A stretch of DNA of 45,039 bases from an uncultured Eubacteriales bacterium (GTDB lineage: Bacteria; Bacillota; Clostridia; Christensenellales; CAG-138). Below, one piece after another: positions 7,321 to 16,341 of this stretch (its first letter is position 1; every line of letters begins with the position of its first letter). The notes below the pieces were generated by a model. The model was given only the letters and a program-made list of their open reading frames with translations. It had not been told where the DNA came from and did no database searches. Location: the NCBI GenBank assembly GCA_902798825.1, contig CADBYI010000004.1, positions 76,290 through 121,328 on the forward strand, read 5' to 3'. The position numbers and the translations under genes are program-made.

Positions 7321-9093
7321 TCAGGCGGCGGGCTTGGCGTACTGGAAGAAGAAGTAACCCATGGTGGTGTAGCCCAGGTTGGTCACGCCCTTGTTGCAGT
7401 ACATGTTGGTGTAGTAGTACACGGGGCACACGGGGAAGCCGCCCTCACCGAAGAGGGTCTCCTCAGCCTCGTACAGGAGCTTGTCGCGGTCGGCGCCGGC
7501 CAGCATGCCCTTGGCAGTGGCGATCTTCTCATCGAAGCTGGCGTCGCTGTAGAGGCCGTAGTTGTAGCTGTTGCCGGTGACCATGAGCTCCAGGTAGGTG
7601 ATGGGATCGTTGTAGTCAGCGATCCAGCCCAGACGGGCCACACCGAAGTTGTGCTCACCCAGACCGTTGGTGTAGGTGGCCCACTCCTGGTTGGCCAGGT
7701 TGATCTTCATGCCGAGAACGGTCTGCCAGTCGTGGCCGCAGGCCTCGGCGATGGTCTTGTGGGTCTCGGAGGTGTTGAAGTTGTACTCCACAGTGGTGTT
7801 GGGATCCCAGGAGCCGTCGTCCACAGCGGCCTGATAGAGCTTCTGAGCGAGCTCGCAGCGGCCGGCATAGGTGGACAGGTCGGCATCGGGATACATCTTC
7901 TGCAGGGTGTTGTACAGGGCGCCCAGCTCGGACACGCCGAAGGCGAAGTCAGCGCCGGTGGAATCCAGGATACCGGAGGCGACGAAGCCGGTGGCAGGCG
8001 CCTGGCCCCCCTGGGTCACGTTCTCGACGATGTTCTCACGATCCACGGAGATGGCCATGGCCGCACGGACACGCCAATCGGGGATCTTGTCGCAGTTCAG
8101 GTACAGATAGTAGGTGCCCACGTAGGGGTTGATGAAGCAGTCGCCGGACTCCCGCAGGCTGTTGATCATGTCGGTGGGGAAGCTCTCGATGAACTGATAC
8201 TCGCCGGACTGATAGGCGGAGAGGATGGCGGTCTCGCTGTCGCTCAGCCACCAGACGATCTTGTCGGGGCCCAGGTTGGCCAGATCATAGTACTTGTCGT
8301 TCTTCTCCATGGCCAGATAGCTGTCATGGACCCACTCGGTGATCTTGTAGGGGCCGTTCACCACGATGTTGGCGGGATCGGTCCAGCCGTCCTTCACCAC
8401 GTCCTCCCGCAGGGGCATCAGGGACGCGAAGGCGCACATCTCCAGGAAGTAGGCGCAGGGGGCTTCCAGGGTGATCTCCAGGGTCTTGTCGTCGATGGCC
8501 TTGATGCCCAGCTCGCTCTTGTCCTTCTCACCGGCCTGGATGGCGGCGGCGTTCAGAACGATGTTGTCCAGGAAGTAGCCGTAGTCAGAGGCGGTGGCGG
8601 GGTCCACCAGGCGCTGCCAGGAGAACACCCAATCCTTCGCGGTGACAGGCTGGCCGTCGGACCAGAAGATGTCGTCACGGAGCGTGAAGGTGTAGACGGT
8701 CTTGTCCTCGGAGATGGTGTAGTCCTTGGCCTGGCCCAGCACGACCTCGGTGAGCTTCATGTTGGGATCGTCGGCGGGATTGGCTTCCACCATCTGATAC
8801 TTCATCAGGTTCTCAAACTGATGGTTGGTATAGGTGGAGCCGTCCACGGAGCTGATCAGCGAGGGGTCGATGGTCTCGGGCTCGGACGCGATGCAGGCGT
8901 TGACCACGAAGGGCGCGGCCTCCTCGGCCTTGGGCTCCTCGGCGGTTTCAGCCTTGGGCTCCTCGGCCTTGGGGGCCTCGGTGGCTTCGGTCTTGGTTTC
9001 CGTGGGTTGCGTGGTCTCAGTGGTGGTCTTGGTGCAGGCCACAACGGAGAAAGCCAGGCAAAGCACCAGAAGCAACGCTACCAGTTTCTTCAT
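7321..9093 (-). CDS. oppA: Oligopeptide ABC transporter binding lipoprotein
   Basis: A 590-residue extracellular solute-binding protein of family 5 (OppA/DppA type) that captures peptides for the OppBCDF complex. The start at 9093 (MKKLVALLLV) follows a perfect AAAGGAGGA site; the longer open frame lacks one. A lipobox with Cys at residue 20 (SVVAC) predicts lipid anchoring. It is followed by a low-complexity TE/KAEEP-rich linker (about residues 21-57) and then the binding domain, with the family hallmark DGQPVTAKDWVFSWQR. It is the last gene of the leftward operon (B-C-D-F-A), 49 bases after oppF and closed by a strong terminator. Peptide import is strongly implied; peptide length and preference are not. 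Confidence 0.93.
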   Translation of the reverse strand: MKKLVALLLVLCLAFSVVACTKTTTETTQPTETKTEATEAPKAEEPKAETAEEPKAEEAAPFVVNACIASEPETIDPSLISSVDGSTYTNHQFENLMKYQMVEANPADDPNMKLTEVVLGQAKDYTISEDKTVYTFTLRDDIFWSDGQPVTAKDWVFSWQRLVDPATASDYGYFLDNIVLNAAAIQAGEKDKSELGIKAIDDKTLEITLEAPCAYFLEMCAFASLMPLREDVVKDGWTDPANIVVNGPYKITEWVHDSYLAMEKNDKYYDLANLGPDKIVWWLSDSETAILSAYQSGEYQFIESFPTDMINSLRESGDCFINPYVGTYYLYLNCDKIPDWRVRAAMAISVDRENIVENVTQGGQAPATGFVASGILDSTGADFAFGVSELGALYNTLQKMYPDADLSTYAGRCELAQKLYQAAVDDGSWDPNTTVEYNFNTSETHKTIAEACGHDWQTVLGMKINLANQEWATYTNGLGEHNFGVARLGWIADYNDPITYLELMVTGNSYNYGLYSDASFDEKIATAKGMLAGADRDKLLYEAEETLFGEGGFPVCPVYYYTNMYCNKGVTNLGYTTMGYFFFQYAKPAA

Positions 9094-9142
9094 TTTTCTT
9101 TCCTCCTTTTGGATTTGCAGTCGTTTTGACTGGTTGTATATG

Positions 9143-10147
9143 CTAACCATTCTGTTCCAGCAGATGGCAAGCGCCGTAATGACCCGGCCCGTACTCCTTC
9201 AGCACGGGCATCTCCTGGCGGCACCGGTCCGTGGCGTAGGGACACCGGGTGTGGAACCGGCAGCCGGAGGGCGGGTTGATGGGGCTGGGGATGTCTCCCT
9301 CCAGCAATATCCGCTGCCGGGCCCGGCTCTTCTCCGGGTCGGGCAGGGGCACCGCGGACAGCAGCGTCTTGGTGTAGGGGTGGATGGGATGGTTGCAGAG
9401 CTCGTGGCTCTCCGCCAGCTCCACCAGGCACCCCAGGTACATGACGCCGATCCGGTCCGAAATGTGGCGAACCACGGACACGTCGTGGGCGATGAACAGA
9501 TAGGTCAGCCCCTTCTCCGTCTGCAGATCCTCCAGCATATTCACCACCTGGGACTGGATGGACACGTCCAAAGCCGAAATGGGCTCGTCGCAGACGATGA
9601 ACTCCGGGTCCACGGCCAGGGCCCGGGCGATGCCCACCCGCTGCTGCTGGCCGCCGGAAAACTCGTGGGGGAACCGGTTGGCGTGCTCGGTGTTCAGGCC
9701 CACCTCCTCCAAGAGGTGCCGTATCCGCTCCGACCGCTCCTTCTTGGAGGAGGTCAGCTTGTGGATATCCAGGGCTTCGCCGATGATCTCGCCCACGGTC
9801 ATGCGGGGGTCCAGGGAGCCCGAGGGGTCCTGGAAGATGATCTGCATCTTCCGCCGGTAGGGCAGCATCTTCACGGAGATGTTCTGCTCCTTGTCGTAGA
9901 TAGGGGTGCCGTCGTAGACGATGCGGCCCGCCGTGGGCTCGTAAAGGCGGATGATGGTCCGGCCCAAGGTGGTCTTGCCGCAGCCGGATTCGCCCACCAG
10001 GCCCAAGGTCTCCCCCTTGTAGATGGACAGGGACACGGATTCCACCGCCTGGACGTACTTCTTCTCCAGGAGCCGGTTGCCCTTCACGGGGAAGTATTTG
10101 CGGAGGTTGGTGACCTCCAGGAGCTTCGTGCGGTTTTCCTCGCTCAT
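9143..10147 (-). CDS. oppF: Oligopeptide ABC transporter ATPase OppF
   Basis: A 334-residue cytoplasmic ATPase of the Opp/Dpp family. Walker A GESGCGKTT lies near residues 53-61, followed by a Q-loop region IFQDPSGSLDPRMTVGEI, signature SGGQQQRVGIARAL and Walker B FIVCDEP. The C-terminal Oligo_HPY region ends with a Cys-rich segment (GCRFHTRCPYATDRC) seen in many OppD/F/DppD proteins. It overlaps oppD by 4 bases (ATGA), indicating translational coupling, and works as the partner ATPase of OppD in peptide import. Confidence 0.95.
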   Translation of the reverse strand: MSEENRTKLLEVTNLRKYFPVKGNRLLEKKYVQAVESVSLSIYKGETLGLVGESGCGKTTLGRTIIRLYEPTAGRIVYDGTPIYDKEQNISVKMLPYRRKMQIIFQDPSGSLDPRMTVGEIIGEALDIHKLTSSKKERSERIRHLLEEVGLNTEHANRFPHEFSGGQQQRVGIARALAVDPEFIVCDEPISALDVSIQSQVVNMLEDLQTEKGLTYLFIAHDVSVVRHISDRIGVMYLGCLVELAESHELCNHPIHPYTKTLLSAVPLPDPEKSRARQRILLEGDIPSPINPPSGCRFHTRCPYATDRCRQEMPVLKEYGPGHYGACHLLEQNG

Positions 10148-11154
10148 GCGTTCGCTCCCTCCTTCCCCAAAGCGTCCTTAAAGTGGAGCCAGCAGGCGGA
10201 GATATGGTCCTCGCCCACCTGGGCGAAGGGCGGCTTCTGCCTGAGGCAAATCTTCATGCACTCGTTGCACCGGGGCCCGAAGTTGCAGCCCTGGGGCGGA
10301 TTCAGCAGGTCGATGGGCGTGCCCTCGATGGGGATGAGCCGCTCGTCGCCCGTCTCGTCCAGCCGGGGGATGGACTGCAGCAGCCGCCTTGTGTAGGGGT
10401 GCTCGGGACGATAGAAGATGTCGTTCACCTTCCCCTGCTCCACGATCCGGCCCGCGTACATGACCGACACCCGGTCGCAGATCTCCGCCACCACGCCCAG
10501 ATTGTGGGTGATGAAGATGATGGAGGTGTTCTCCTTCCGCTGCAGGTCCTTCATGAGCTCCAGTATCTGGGCCTGGATGGTCACGTCCAGGGCCGTGGTG
10601 GGCTCGTCCGCGATCAGGAGCTTGGGGGAGCAGATCAGCGCCATGGCGATCATGGCCCGCTGGCGCATGCCGCCGGAGAACTCGTGGGGATACTGGTTCA
10701 TGCGCTTTTCGGCGTTGTTGATGCCCACCAGCTCCAGCATCTCGATGGCCTTCTTCCGGGCCGCCTCCTTGGAGATGGACTTGTCGTGGCAGGTCAGCGC
10801 CTCGGTGAGCTGGTTGCCGATGGTGTACACCGGGTTCAGGCAGGTCATGGGGTTTTGGAAGATCATGCTGACCTTGTTGCCCCGAAACTGGCGCATCTGC
10901 TCGGGGGTGTAGTCCAAAAGATTCTCCCCTTCAAATTCGATGGACCCGCCGATGACCCTGCCCGGGTTCTGCAGCAGGCCGATGATGGAGTAGGCCTCCA
11001 CGCTCTTGCCGGAGCCGGATTCCCCCACCACGCCCATGACCTCGTTATAGCCCAGGGAGTAGGAGATGCCGTCCACCGCCTTGACCTCCCCGGCGGGGGT
11101 GAAGAAGGACACCTTCAGATCCTTCACCTTGAGAAGCAGCTTGTTTTCTTCCAT
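10144..11154 (-). CDS. oppD: Oligopeptide ABC transporter ATPase OppD
   Basis: A 336-residue ATPase. Walker A is GESGSGKSV, the Q-loop is IFQNPMTCLNPVYTIG, the signature is FSGGMRQRAMIAMAL and Walker B is LLIADEPTTALD. The C-terminal Oligo_HPY region contains GCNFGPRCNECMKIC, a cysteine-rich block typical of this subfamily. It pairs with OppF on the cytoplasmic face of the OppB/OppC permease. It lies 12 bases after oppC with GGAGGAG upstream of the ATG. Confidence 0.95.
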   Translation of the reverse strand: MEENKLLLKVKDLKVSFFTPAGEVKAVDGISYSLGYNEVMGVVGESGSGKSVEAYSIIGLLQNPGRVIGGSIEFEGENLLDYTPEQMRQFRGNKVSMIFQNPMTCLNPVYTIGNQLTEALTCHDKSISKEAARKKAIEMLELVGINNAEKRMNQYPHEFSGGMRQRAMIAMALICSPKLLIADEPTTALDVTIQAQILELMKDLQRKENTSIIFITHNLGVVAEICDRVSVMYAGRIVEQGKVNDIFYRPEHPYTRRLLQSIPRLDETGDERLIPIEGTPIDLLNPPQGCNFGPRCNECMKICLRQKPPFAQVGEDHISACWLHFKDALGKEGANA

Positions 11155-11166
11155 ACGGCTCCTCCT

Positions 11167-12543
11167 TTACTTTTTCAACCGGGGGTCCAGGGCGTCCCGC
11201 AGGCCGTCGCCCACCAGATTCAGCGTCAACACGATGATGGTGAGCACGATGGCGGGGAACACCAGCCGGTAGGGGTACAGGGAGATGGTCTCCAATGCGT
11301 CGGAGCACAGCGAGCCCAAACTGGCCATGGGCGCCGACACGCCCAGGCCCAGGAAGGACAGGAAGGACTCCAAAAAGATGGCCGAGGGGATCTGCAAACA
11401 GGTGGTGATGACCAAGGGCCCGATGCAGTTGGGCAGCAGGTGCTTGCGGATGATCCGGGCGTTGGAGGCGCCCAGGGCCGTGGCCGCGGTCACGTACTCC
11501 TGCTTCTTGAGCTGGAGCACCTGGCCCCGGATGATCCGGGCCATGGTGACCCAATAGAGCACGGCGAAGGTGATGAAGATGCTGACGATGCCCGCGCCCA
11601 AATCCGACATGGCCCGGACGAAGGCGGAGGTGGCGGAGTGGTTCTGGAACCACATCTGCAGGGGGTCCTTGAGCACCACCTGCAGCAGCAGCACGATCAG
11701 CACCTCGGGGACGGAATAGATGAGCTCCACGATCCGCATCATGATAAAGTCCACCACCCCGCCGCACAGGCCCGAGATGGCCCCGTAGAGGGAGCCGATG
11801 ACGAGCACGATCAGGGCGGCCATGATGCCGATGATGATGGACACCCGGGCGCCGTACATGGTCCGGGCCATGATGTCCCGGCCCTGGGAGTCGGTGCCGA
11901 ACACGTGGGGGAAGACCCGCCGCGTCAGCTTCAGCTCCGTGGCCCCTTGGGCGGGGGTGTCGCTGACCTCCATGGCCGTGTACTTGGTATAGGTGCCGTT
12001 TTCGATGTCCTTTTCGGCCACCAGCCGCAGGGGCTCCGGGTCGCCGGCTTTCAGCAGCAGCACGCTCTTCTCCGCGGCCTTGGCCATGGTGAAGGCATAG
12101 GTCTGCCCGCCGGCCCGGACGAAATAGTCCCCCTTGGCGATGGCGGTCAGGCTCCCGGGCCGCAGGGCGGTGGCGTAGAAGCCGTCGGCGCTCTTTTGGA
12201 CGGAGCGGACCAAGGCCTCGCTCTTGCTATACTCGAAGGGGCCCAGCTTTTGGGCGCTGCGGTACTGGTCCGCATAGGTATAGGGGATCAGCTTGGGGCC
12301 GATGAAGGCGAACACCAAGCACAGCAGAAACACGAACAGCGCCACCATGGACACGGTGTTAGCCCGGAACCGGCGCCAGGCGTCCTGCCAGAAGGAGATG
12401 GACTTGTGCATCTCCACCATGGATTCCTTCTCCTGGCTGGAGGCGGCGGTAAAGTCGTCGTCCCGGATGCCGAAGGTGTCCATGATCTTCTCCGGGTCCA
12501 CCTGGAAGGGGCTGATCTTGGCGAACGTATTCTTCATGATCAT
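11167..12543 (-). CDS. oppC: Oligopeptide ABC permease OppC with extra external domain
   Basis: A 458-residue permease, about 150 residues longer than usual OppC. A cytoplasmic N-terminus with the OppC_N motif (SFWQDAWRRFRANTVSM, about residues 50-66) leads into TM1 (about 68-90). A large extracytoplasmic insert follows (about residues 95-240) before the conserved HVFGTDSQGRDI and five more TM segments. The permease loop carrying EYVTAATALGASNARI, the coupling segment that contacts the ATPases, is intact. It overlaps oppB by 4 bases. The insert has no motif I can name; its position suggests contact with the binding protein or peptide. Confidence 0.93.
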   Translation of the reverse strand: MIMKNTFAKISPFQVDPEKIMDTFGIRDDDFTAASSQEKESMVEMHKSISFWQDAWRRFRANTVSMVALFVFLLCLVFAFIGPKLIPYTYADQYRSAQKLGPFEYSKSEALVRSVQKSADGFYATALRPGSLTAIAKGDYFVRAGGQTYAFTMAKAAEKSVLLLKAGDPEPLRLVAEKDIENGTYTKYTAMEVSDTPAQGATELKLTRRVFPHVFGTDSQGRDIMARTMYGARVSIIIGIMAALIVLVIGSLYGAISGLCGGVVDFIMMRIVELIYSVPEVLIVLLLQVVLKDPLQMWFQNHSATSAFVRAMSDLGAGIVSIFITFAVLYWVTMARIIRGQVLQLKKQEYVTAATALGASNARIIRKHLLPNCIGPLVITTCLQIPSAIFLESFLSFLGLGVSAPMASLGSLCSDALETISLYPYRLVFPAIVLTIIVLTLNLVGDGLRDALDPRLKK

Positions 12544-13481
12544 TCCTCCTTGGTGGTCAGGGTGATGCGCGGGTCCACGATCTTATAGGCGATATCCACC
12601 ACCAGCATGGCGAAGATGACCAGGGCGGACAGGACCACGGTGGTGGCCATGATGACAGGGTAATCCCGGCTCATGACGCACTGGACGAAGTATTTGCCCA
12701 GGCCCGGCACCGAGAAGGTGGACTCCACCACGAAGCTGCCGGTGATGATGCCGGCGGTCACGGGGCCCAGATAGGTCACCACGGGGATCAGGGAGTTCCT
12801 GAGAGCATGCTTGAGGATCAGGCCGCTGGTCTTGACGCCCTTGGCCCGGGCGGTGCGGATGTAGTCCTGGTTGATGGCGTCCAGCATGCTGGTCCGCATG
12901 AGCTTGGCGATGTAGCAGGTATAATAGGAGGAGAGGCTGATGACGGGCAGGATATAGCTCTTGGTGTCGGTGAGGCTGCCGCTCAGAGTGGGGACCCACT
13001 TGAGCTTCACGGAGAACACCACCAAAAGCAGGGCCGCCAGCACAAAGGTGGGGATGGCCACGCCGATGGTGGTCACCACCCGCAGCACCCCATCCAGCCA
13101 GGAGCCCCGATAGTAGGCCGCCAGGCACCCCAGGGGGATGCCCAAGCACACCGCCAGCAGCAGGGCGAACAGGCCCAGCTTGATGGACAGGACGAACTTC
13201 CCCTGGTGGAAGATGATGTTCTTCACCGGGGTCCCCTCCTGCATCTTCAGGGACGTGCCCAGGTCTCCCTTGAGATAGTTTTTGATGTAGTTCAAAAGCT
13301 GAATATGCAGGGGCTTGTCCAGGCCGTACTTGGCCTCGGCCATGGCGATCTGCTCCGGCGTGGACTTTTCCGTCAGGAACGGGCTGCCGGGGATGGCGTT
13401 CATCAGCAAAAAGGTCACGACCATGATGAGCAGCAGGATCAGGACCGACCCCACGATCCGCTTAAGGATGTATGTTCCCAT
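12540..13481 (-). CDS. oppB: Oligopeptide ABC permease OppB
   Basis: A 313-residue permease with six TM segments, starting at MGTYILKRIVGSV. The ATG at 13481 has GGAGAGGAGGG just upstream; the longer open frame to 13562 runs into the promoter. The conserved coupling segment reads DYIRTARAKGVKTSGLILKH, and the C-terminus contains the family blocks FSVPGLGKYFVQ and DPRITL. It is first in the B-C-D-F-A operon, with a promoter at 13553-13581. Confidence 0.95.
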   Translation of the reverse strand: MGTYILKRIVGSVLILLLIMVVTFLLMNAIPGSPFLTEKSTPEQIAMAEAKYGLDKPLHIQLLNYIKNYLKGDLGTSLKMQEGTPVKNIIFHQGKFVLSIKLGLFALLLAVCLGIPLGCLAAYYRGSWLDGVLRVVTTIGVAIPTFVLAALLLVVFSVKLKWVPTLSGSLTDTKSYILPVISLSSYYTCYIAKLMRTSMLDAINQDYIRTARAKGVKTSGLILKHALRNSLIPVVTYLGPVTAGIITGSFVVESTFSVPGLGKYFVQCVMSRDYPVIMATTVVLSALVIFAMLVVDIAYKIVDPRITLTTKEE

Positions 13482-13552
13482 GGACCCTCCTCTCCGTATT
13501 TGCCGGCGTTTCGGCAAGAAACAAGAACCGCATGATATACGGTACTTTAGTG

Positions 13553-13581
13553 ATGATAGCATGAACGGCCCGCAAAGTCAA
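13553..13581 (-). promoter_or_regulatory. Promoter of the first opp operon
   Basis: Leftward -35 TTGACT (13576-13581) and -10 TATCAT (13553-13558) have a 17-base spacer. The start site would leave a leader of about 60 bases before oppB. The leader holds ACCGTATATCATGCGGT, with short ACCG/CGGT arms, possibly an operator half-site pair. Confidence 0.7.
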
Positions 13582-13688
13582 TAATATACCATTTGTCCGC
13601 GGTGTTTTTTGCCTGTTTCGCGGGTTTTTTCCGTCGAGGACCCCCGTTTCGCCACTCTCTGCGGCCCCGCTCGCCCCCTCCGGTTTGC

Positions 13689-13722
13689 GTTCACAGATCC
13701 CTCGGCTGCCCTCGGGATGACC
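13689..13722. repeat. Dispersed intergenic repeat copy
   Basis: GTTCACAGATCCCTCGGC at the left end and CCCTCGGGATGACC at the right end, the same element as at 7162, 22146 and 35220. The 332-base gap between the opp clusters contains this copy, the oppB promoter and the terminator of the second cluster, with nothing else recognised. Confidence 0.75.
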
Positions 13723-13767
13723 GAAAAATCGCCCCCGGGCCGTCTGGCGGCCCCCCTTTTCCCCACG

Positions 13768-13798
13768 CAAAAAGCCTCCGCTTTTGCACGGAGGCTTT
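13768..13798 (-). terminator. Terminator of the second opp operon
   Basis: Leftward 10-bp perfect stem AAAGCCTCCG/CGGAGGCTTT around a TGCAAAAG loop, ending in a T-run. It lies just beyond the small membrane protein gene. The same CCCCACGC prefix also borders the terminator at 7266. Confidence 0.85.
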
Positions 13799-13813
13799 CT
13801 CTGTTTTTGGGGG

Positions 13814-14107
13814 TTACGTTCCGTTTTTCAGCTTCCAGATGAGCCAGAAGATGAAGATGAACAGCACCAGACCGCCGCCCACGAACCCGGCTGCCGCCAG
13901 GGCGCCCAGCACCGCATAGAAGGTGTACCGGATGGTCTCCTTCCGGGTCAGGGCCTCGCCCCGGGCCGCCCGCTCCATGAGCTCCGCCCGGGCCCGCTGC
14001 CGCTCCTCCCGGCGCACCCGCTTGTCGTGCCAGGGCATGCCCTCCACGTCCATGTCGCAGACGGTGCGGCCGTCGTCGTCCTCGTACTGTTTCGGTTCCC
14101 TTGCCAT
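13814..14107 (-). CDS. Small single-pass membrane protein of unknown function
   Basis: A 97-residue protein. A highly charged N-terminal half (residues 1-58, rich in Arg, Glu and Asp) is followed by a glycine-rich start of a hydrophobic segment and a long TM helix (about residues 62-90), ending KLKNGT. The ATG at 14107 overlaps the last base of the oppF2 stop (TGATG), so the gene is translationally coupled to the second peptide transporter and followed by its terminator. I recognise no family. Its fixed place at the end of the operon suggests an accessory role, but this is inference. Confidence 0.7.
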   Translation of the reverse strand: MAREPKQYEDDDGRTVCDMDVEGMPWHDKRVRREERQRARAELMERAARGEALTRKETIRYTFYAVLGALAAAGFVGGGLVLFIFIFWLIWKLKNGT

Positions 14108-15183
14108 CAATCGTACAGGTGGCAGCGGACCATGTGGCCCGGCTCCACTTCCTTCATGCAGGGGGCCTCATGCTTGCAGACCTCCATGCACTTGGCGCAG
14201 CGGGTGTGGAACTTGCACCCGGCGGGGGGATTGGCGGGGGAGGGGATGCTCCCCTGGAGGATGATCCGCTTCATCTTGGCATCCGGGTCGGGGATGGGGA
14301 TGGCGGAGAACAGGGCCTCGGTGTAGGGGTGCAGGGGCTTGGAGAACACGGTCTCCTTGTCGGCGTATTCCACCATGTCGCCCAGGTACATGACGCCCAC
14401 CGTGTCGGAGATGTGCTCCACCACGGACAGGTCGTGGGAGATGAACAGATAGGCCATGCCGAACTGCTTCTGCAGATCCTGCAGCAGGTTGATGATCTGG
14501 GCCTGAATGGACACGTCCAGGGCGGACACGGGCTCGTCGCAGACGATGAAGTCCGGGTTCAGAGCGATGGACCGGGCGATGCAGATACGCTGCCGCTGGC
14601 CGCCGGAGAACTCATGGGGGTACCGGTCCTTGTGGTAGGGCTGCAGACCGCAGGCCTTCATGATCCGATCCAGATAATCGTCCATCTCGTTTTCCGGCAC
14701 CAGGCCGTGCTCCCGGACCGCCTCGCCGATGATCTCGGACACGGGCATACGGGGGGACAGGCTGGAGTAGGGGTCCTGGAAGATCATCTGAATCTTGGGG
14801 CGGAGCTTGCGCATCTCGTCCCGGGAGATATCGTGGATGGGGATGCCGTTGAAGAGCACCTGGCCGGCGGTCTTGCCGGTGAGGCGCAAAACGGTCTTGC
14901 CCACGGTGGTCTTGCCGCAGCCGGACTCGCCCACCAGGCCCATGGTGGTGCCCTTCTTGATCTTGAAGGAGATGCCGTCCACGGCCCGGACGTAGCCCGC
15001 CAGCTTGGAGAACAGGCCCGTCTTGATGGGGAAGTACTTGTAGAGGTCCTGGACCTCCAACACGCAGTCGGGGTCATGCTGGAGAGGGGGCTGGCTGTTG
15101 GCCTCGGCGATGCGCTGATGGAGGTTGTCCAGGGCCGCCTGCCGAAGTTCCTTGGCGCTTTGGGTTTTCTTTGCAGCTTCCAT
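14107..15183 (-). CDS. oppF: Oligopeptide ABC transporter ATPase OppF (second system)
   Basis: A 358-residue ATPase of the second peptide importer. The start at 15183 (MEAAKKTQSAKEL) has GGAGAAGGAGGAC upstream, better than the longer frame. A 40-residue N-terminal extension precedes Walker A (GESGCGKTTVGKT), IFQDPYSSLSPRMPVSEI, signature SGGQRQRICIARSI and Walker B FIVCDEP. The C-terminal cysteine block (GCKFHTRCAKCMEVC) is typical of OppF. The gene starts one base after the oppD2 stop. Confidence 0.94.
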   Translation of the reverse strand: MEAAKKTQSAKELRQAALDNLHQRIAEANSQPPLQHDPDCVLEVQDLYKYFPIKTGLFSKLAGYVRAVDGISFKIKKGTTMGLVGESGCGKTTVGKTVLRLTGKTAGQVLFNGIPIHDISRDEMRKLRPKIQMIFQDPYSSLSPRMPVSEIIGEAVREHGLVPENEMDDYLDRIMKACGLQPYHKDRYPHEFSGGQRQRICIARSIALNPDFIVCDEPVSALDVSIQAQIINLLQDLQKQFGMAYLFISHDLSVVEHISDTVGVMYLGDMVEYADKETVFSKPLHPYTEALFSAIPIPDPDAKMKRIILQGSIPSPANPPAGCKFHTRCAKCMEVCKHEAPCMKEVEPGHMVRCHLYD

Positions 15184-15184
15184 G

Positions 15185-16330
15185 TCAGTCCTCCTTCTCC
15201 TCACCCTGATAGAGATAGCAGCTCACCGCGTGGGTGGGCGTCACGTAGATCTCCTTGGGATAGGCGCCCTTGCACTTCTCGATGCACTTTTCGCAGCGGT
15301 CCTTGAAGTAGCAGTAGTTGGGCATGTTGATGGGGTTGGGCACGTTGCCCGGGATGCTGTAGAGCCGCTCCACCCGCCGGTTGACCACGGGCTTGCTCTC
15401 CATGAGGCCGATGGTGTAGGGGTGCCGGGGGTCATGGAAGACCTCGGCGGCGGTGCCCTTCTCCACGATGCGGCCCGCATACATGACCACCACGTAGTCC
15501 GCCATCTCGGCGATGACGCCCAAGTCGTGGGTGATGAGCATGATGGAGGAGTTGATCTGGTCCTTCAGCTTCCGCAGCAGGTCCAGGATCTGGGCCTGGA
15601 TCGTCACGTCCAGAGCCGTGGTGGGCTCGTCCGCGATGATGAGCTTGGGGTTGCAGGCCAGGGCCATGGCGATCATGACCCGCTGGCGCATACCGCCGGA
15701 CAGCTCGTGGGGATACATCATGTATACGCCCTCGCTGTTGGCGATGCCCACCATGCCCAGCATCTCGATGGACCGGGCCTTGCGCCGGGCCTCGTCCCAG
15801 TCGGGATAGTGGAGCTCCAGCACCTCGTTGAGCTGGTCGCCGATGCGGAACACGGGGTTCAGGCTGGTCATGGGCTCCTGGAAGATCATGGAAATCTTGG
15901 AGCCCCGGATGGTCTGCATGACCTGGGTGGGGGTCTTGGCGATGTTATACACCTTGTCGCCGGCGTCGAAGCGGATCTCGCCCTCCACCACCTGACCCTG
16001 GGGCCGCTGGACCAGCTGCATGAGGGACAGGGAGGTGACGGACTTGCCGCAACCCGACTCGCCCACCACGCCCACGGTCTTGCCCTTGGGCACGGAGAAG
16101 GTGACGCCGTCCACCGCCTTCACCGTGCCGATGTCGGTGAAGAAATAGGTGTGCAGGTTGTCGAACTCCACCACGTTGCCGGGGTCCTTCATGGTGGTGA
16201 TATACTCGGAGGGGTCCACGTTCTTCCGGTTCCGCTCCTTCTCGATGGCGCTGGTGATGCGGCGGTTCTCCCGGGAGATGCGGGCGCTTTCCCTTCGGCT
16301 GATGTAGTTATCGTTCTTTTTCTTTGCCAT
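15185..16330 (-). CDS. oppD: Oligopeptide ABC transporter ATPase OppD (second system)
   Basis: A 381-residue ATPase, about 45 residues longer at the N-terminus than its paralogue at 10.1-11.2 kb because of a basic, Arg/Lys-rich leader region (residues 1-40). Walker A is GESGCGKSV, Q-loop IFQEPMTSLNPVF, signature LSGGMRQRVMIAMAL, Walker B LIIADEPTTALD. The C-terminal block CYFKDRCEKCIEKC carries four cysteines. It lies 11 bases after oppC2. Confidence 0.94.
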   Translation of the reverse strand: MAKKKNDNYISRRESARISRENRRITSAIEKERNRKNVDPSEYITTMKDPGNVVEFDNLHTYFFTDIGTVKAVDGVTFSVPKGKTVGVVGESGCGKSVTSLSLMQLVQRPQGQVVEGEIRFDAGDKVYNIAKTPTQVMQTIRGSKISMIFQEPMTSLNPVFRIGDQLNEVLELHYPDWDEARRKARSIEMLGMVGIANSEGVYMMYPHELSGGMRQRVMIAMALACNPKLIIADEPTTALDVTIQAQILDLLRKLKDQINSSIMLITHDLGVIAEMADYVVVMYAGRIVEKGTAAEVFHDPRHPYTIGLMESKPVVNRRVERLYSIPGNVPNPINMPNYCYFKDRCEKCIEKCKGAYPKEIYVTPTHAVSCYLYQGEEKED

Positions 16331-16341
16331 ATTCGCTCACC

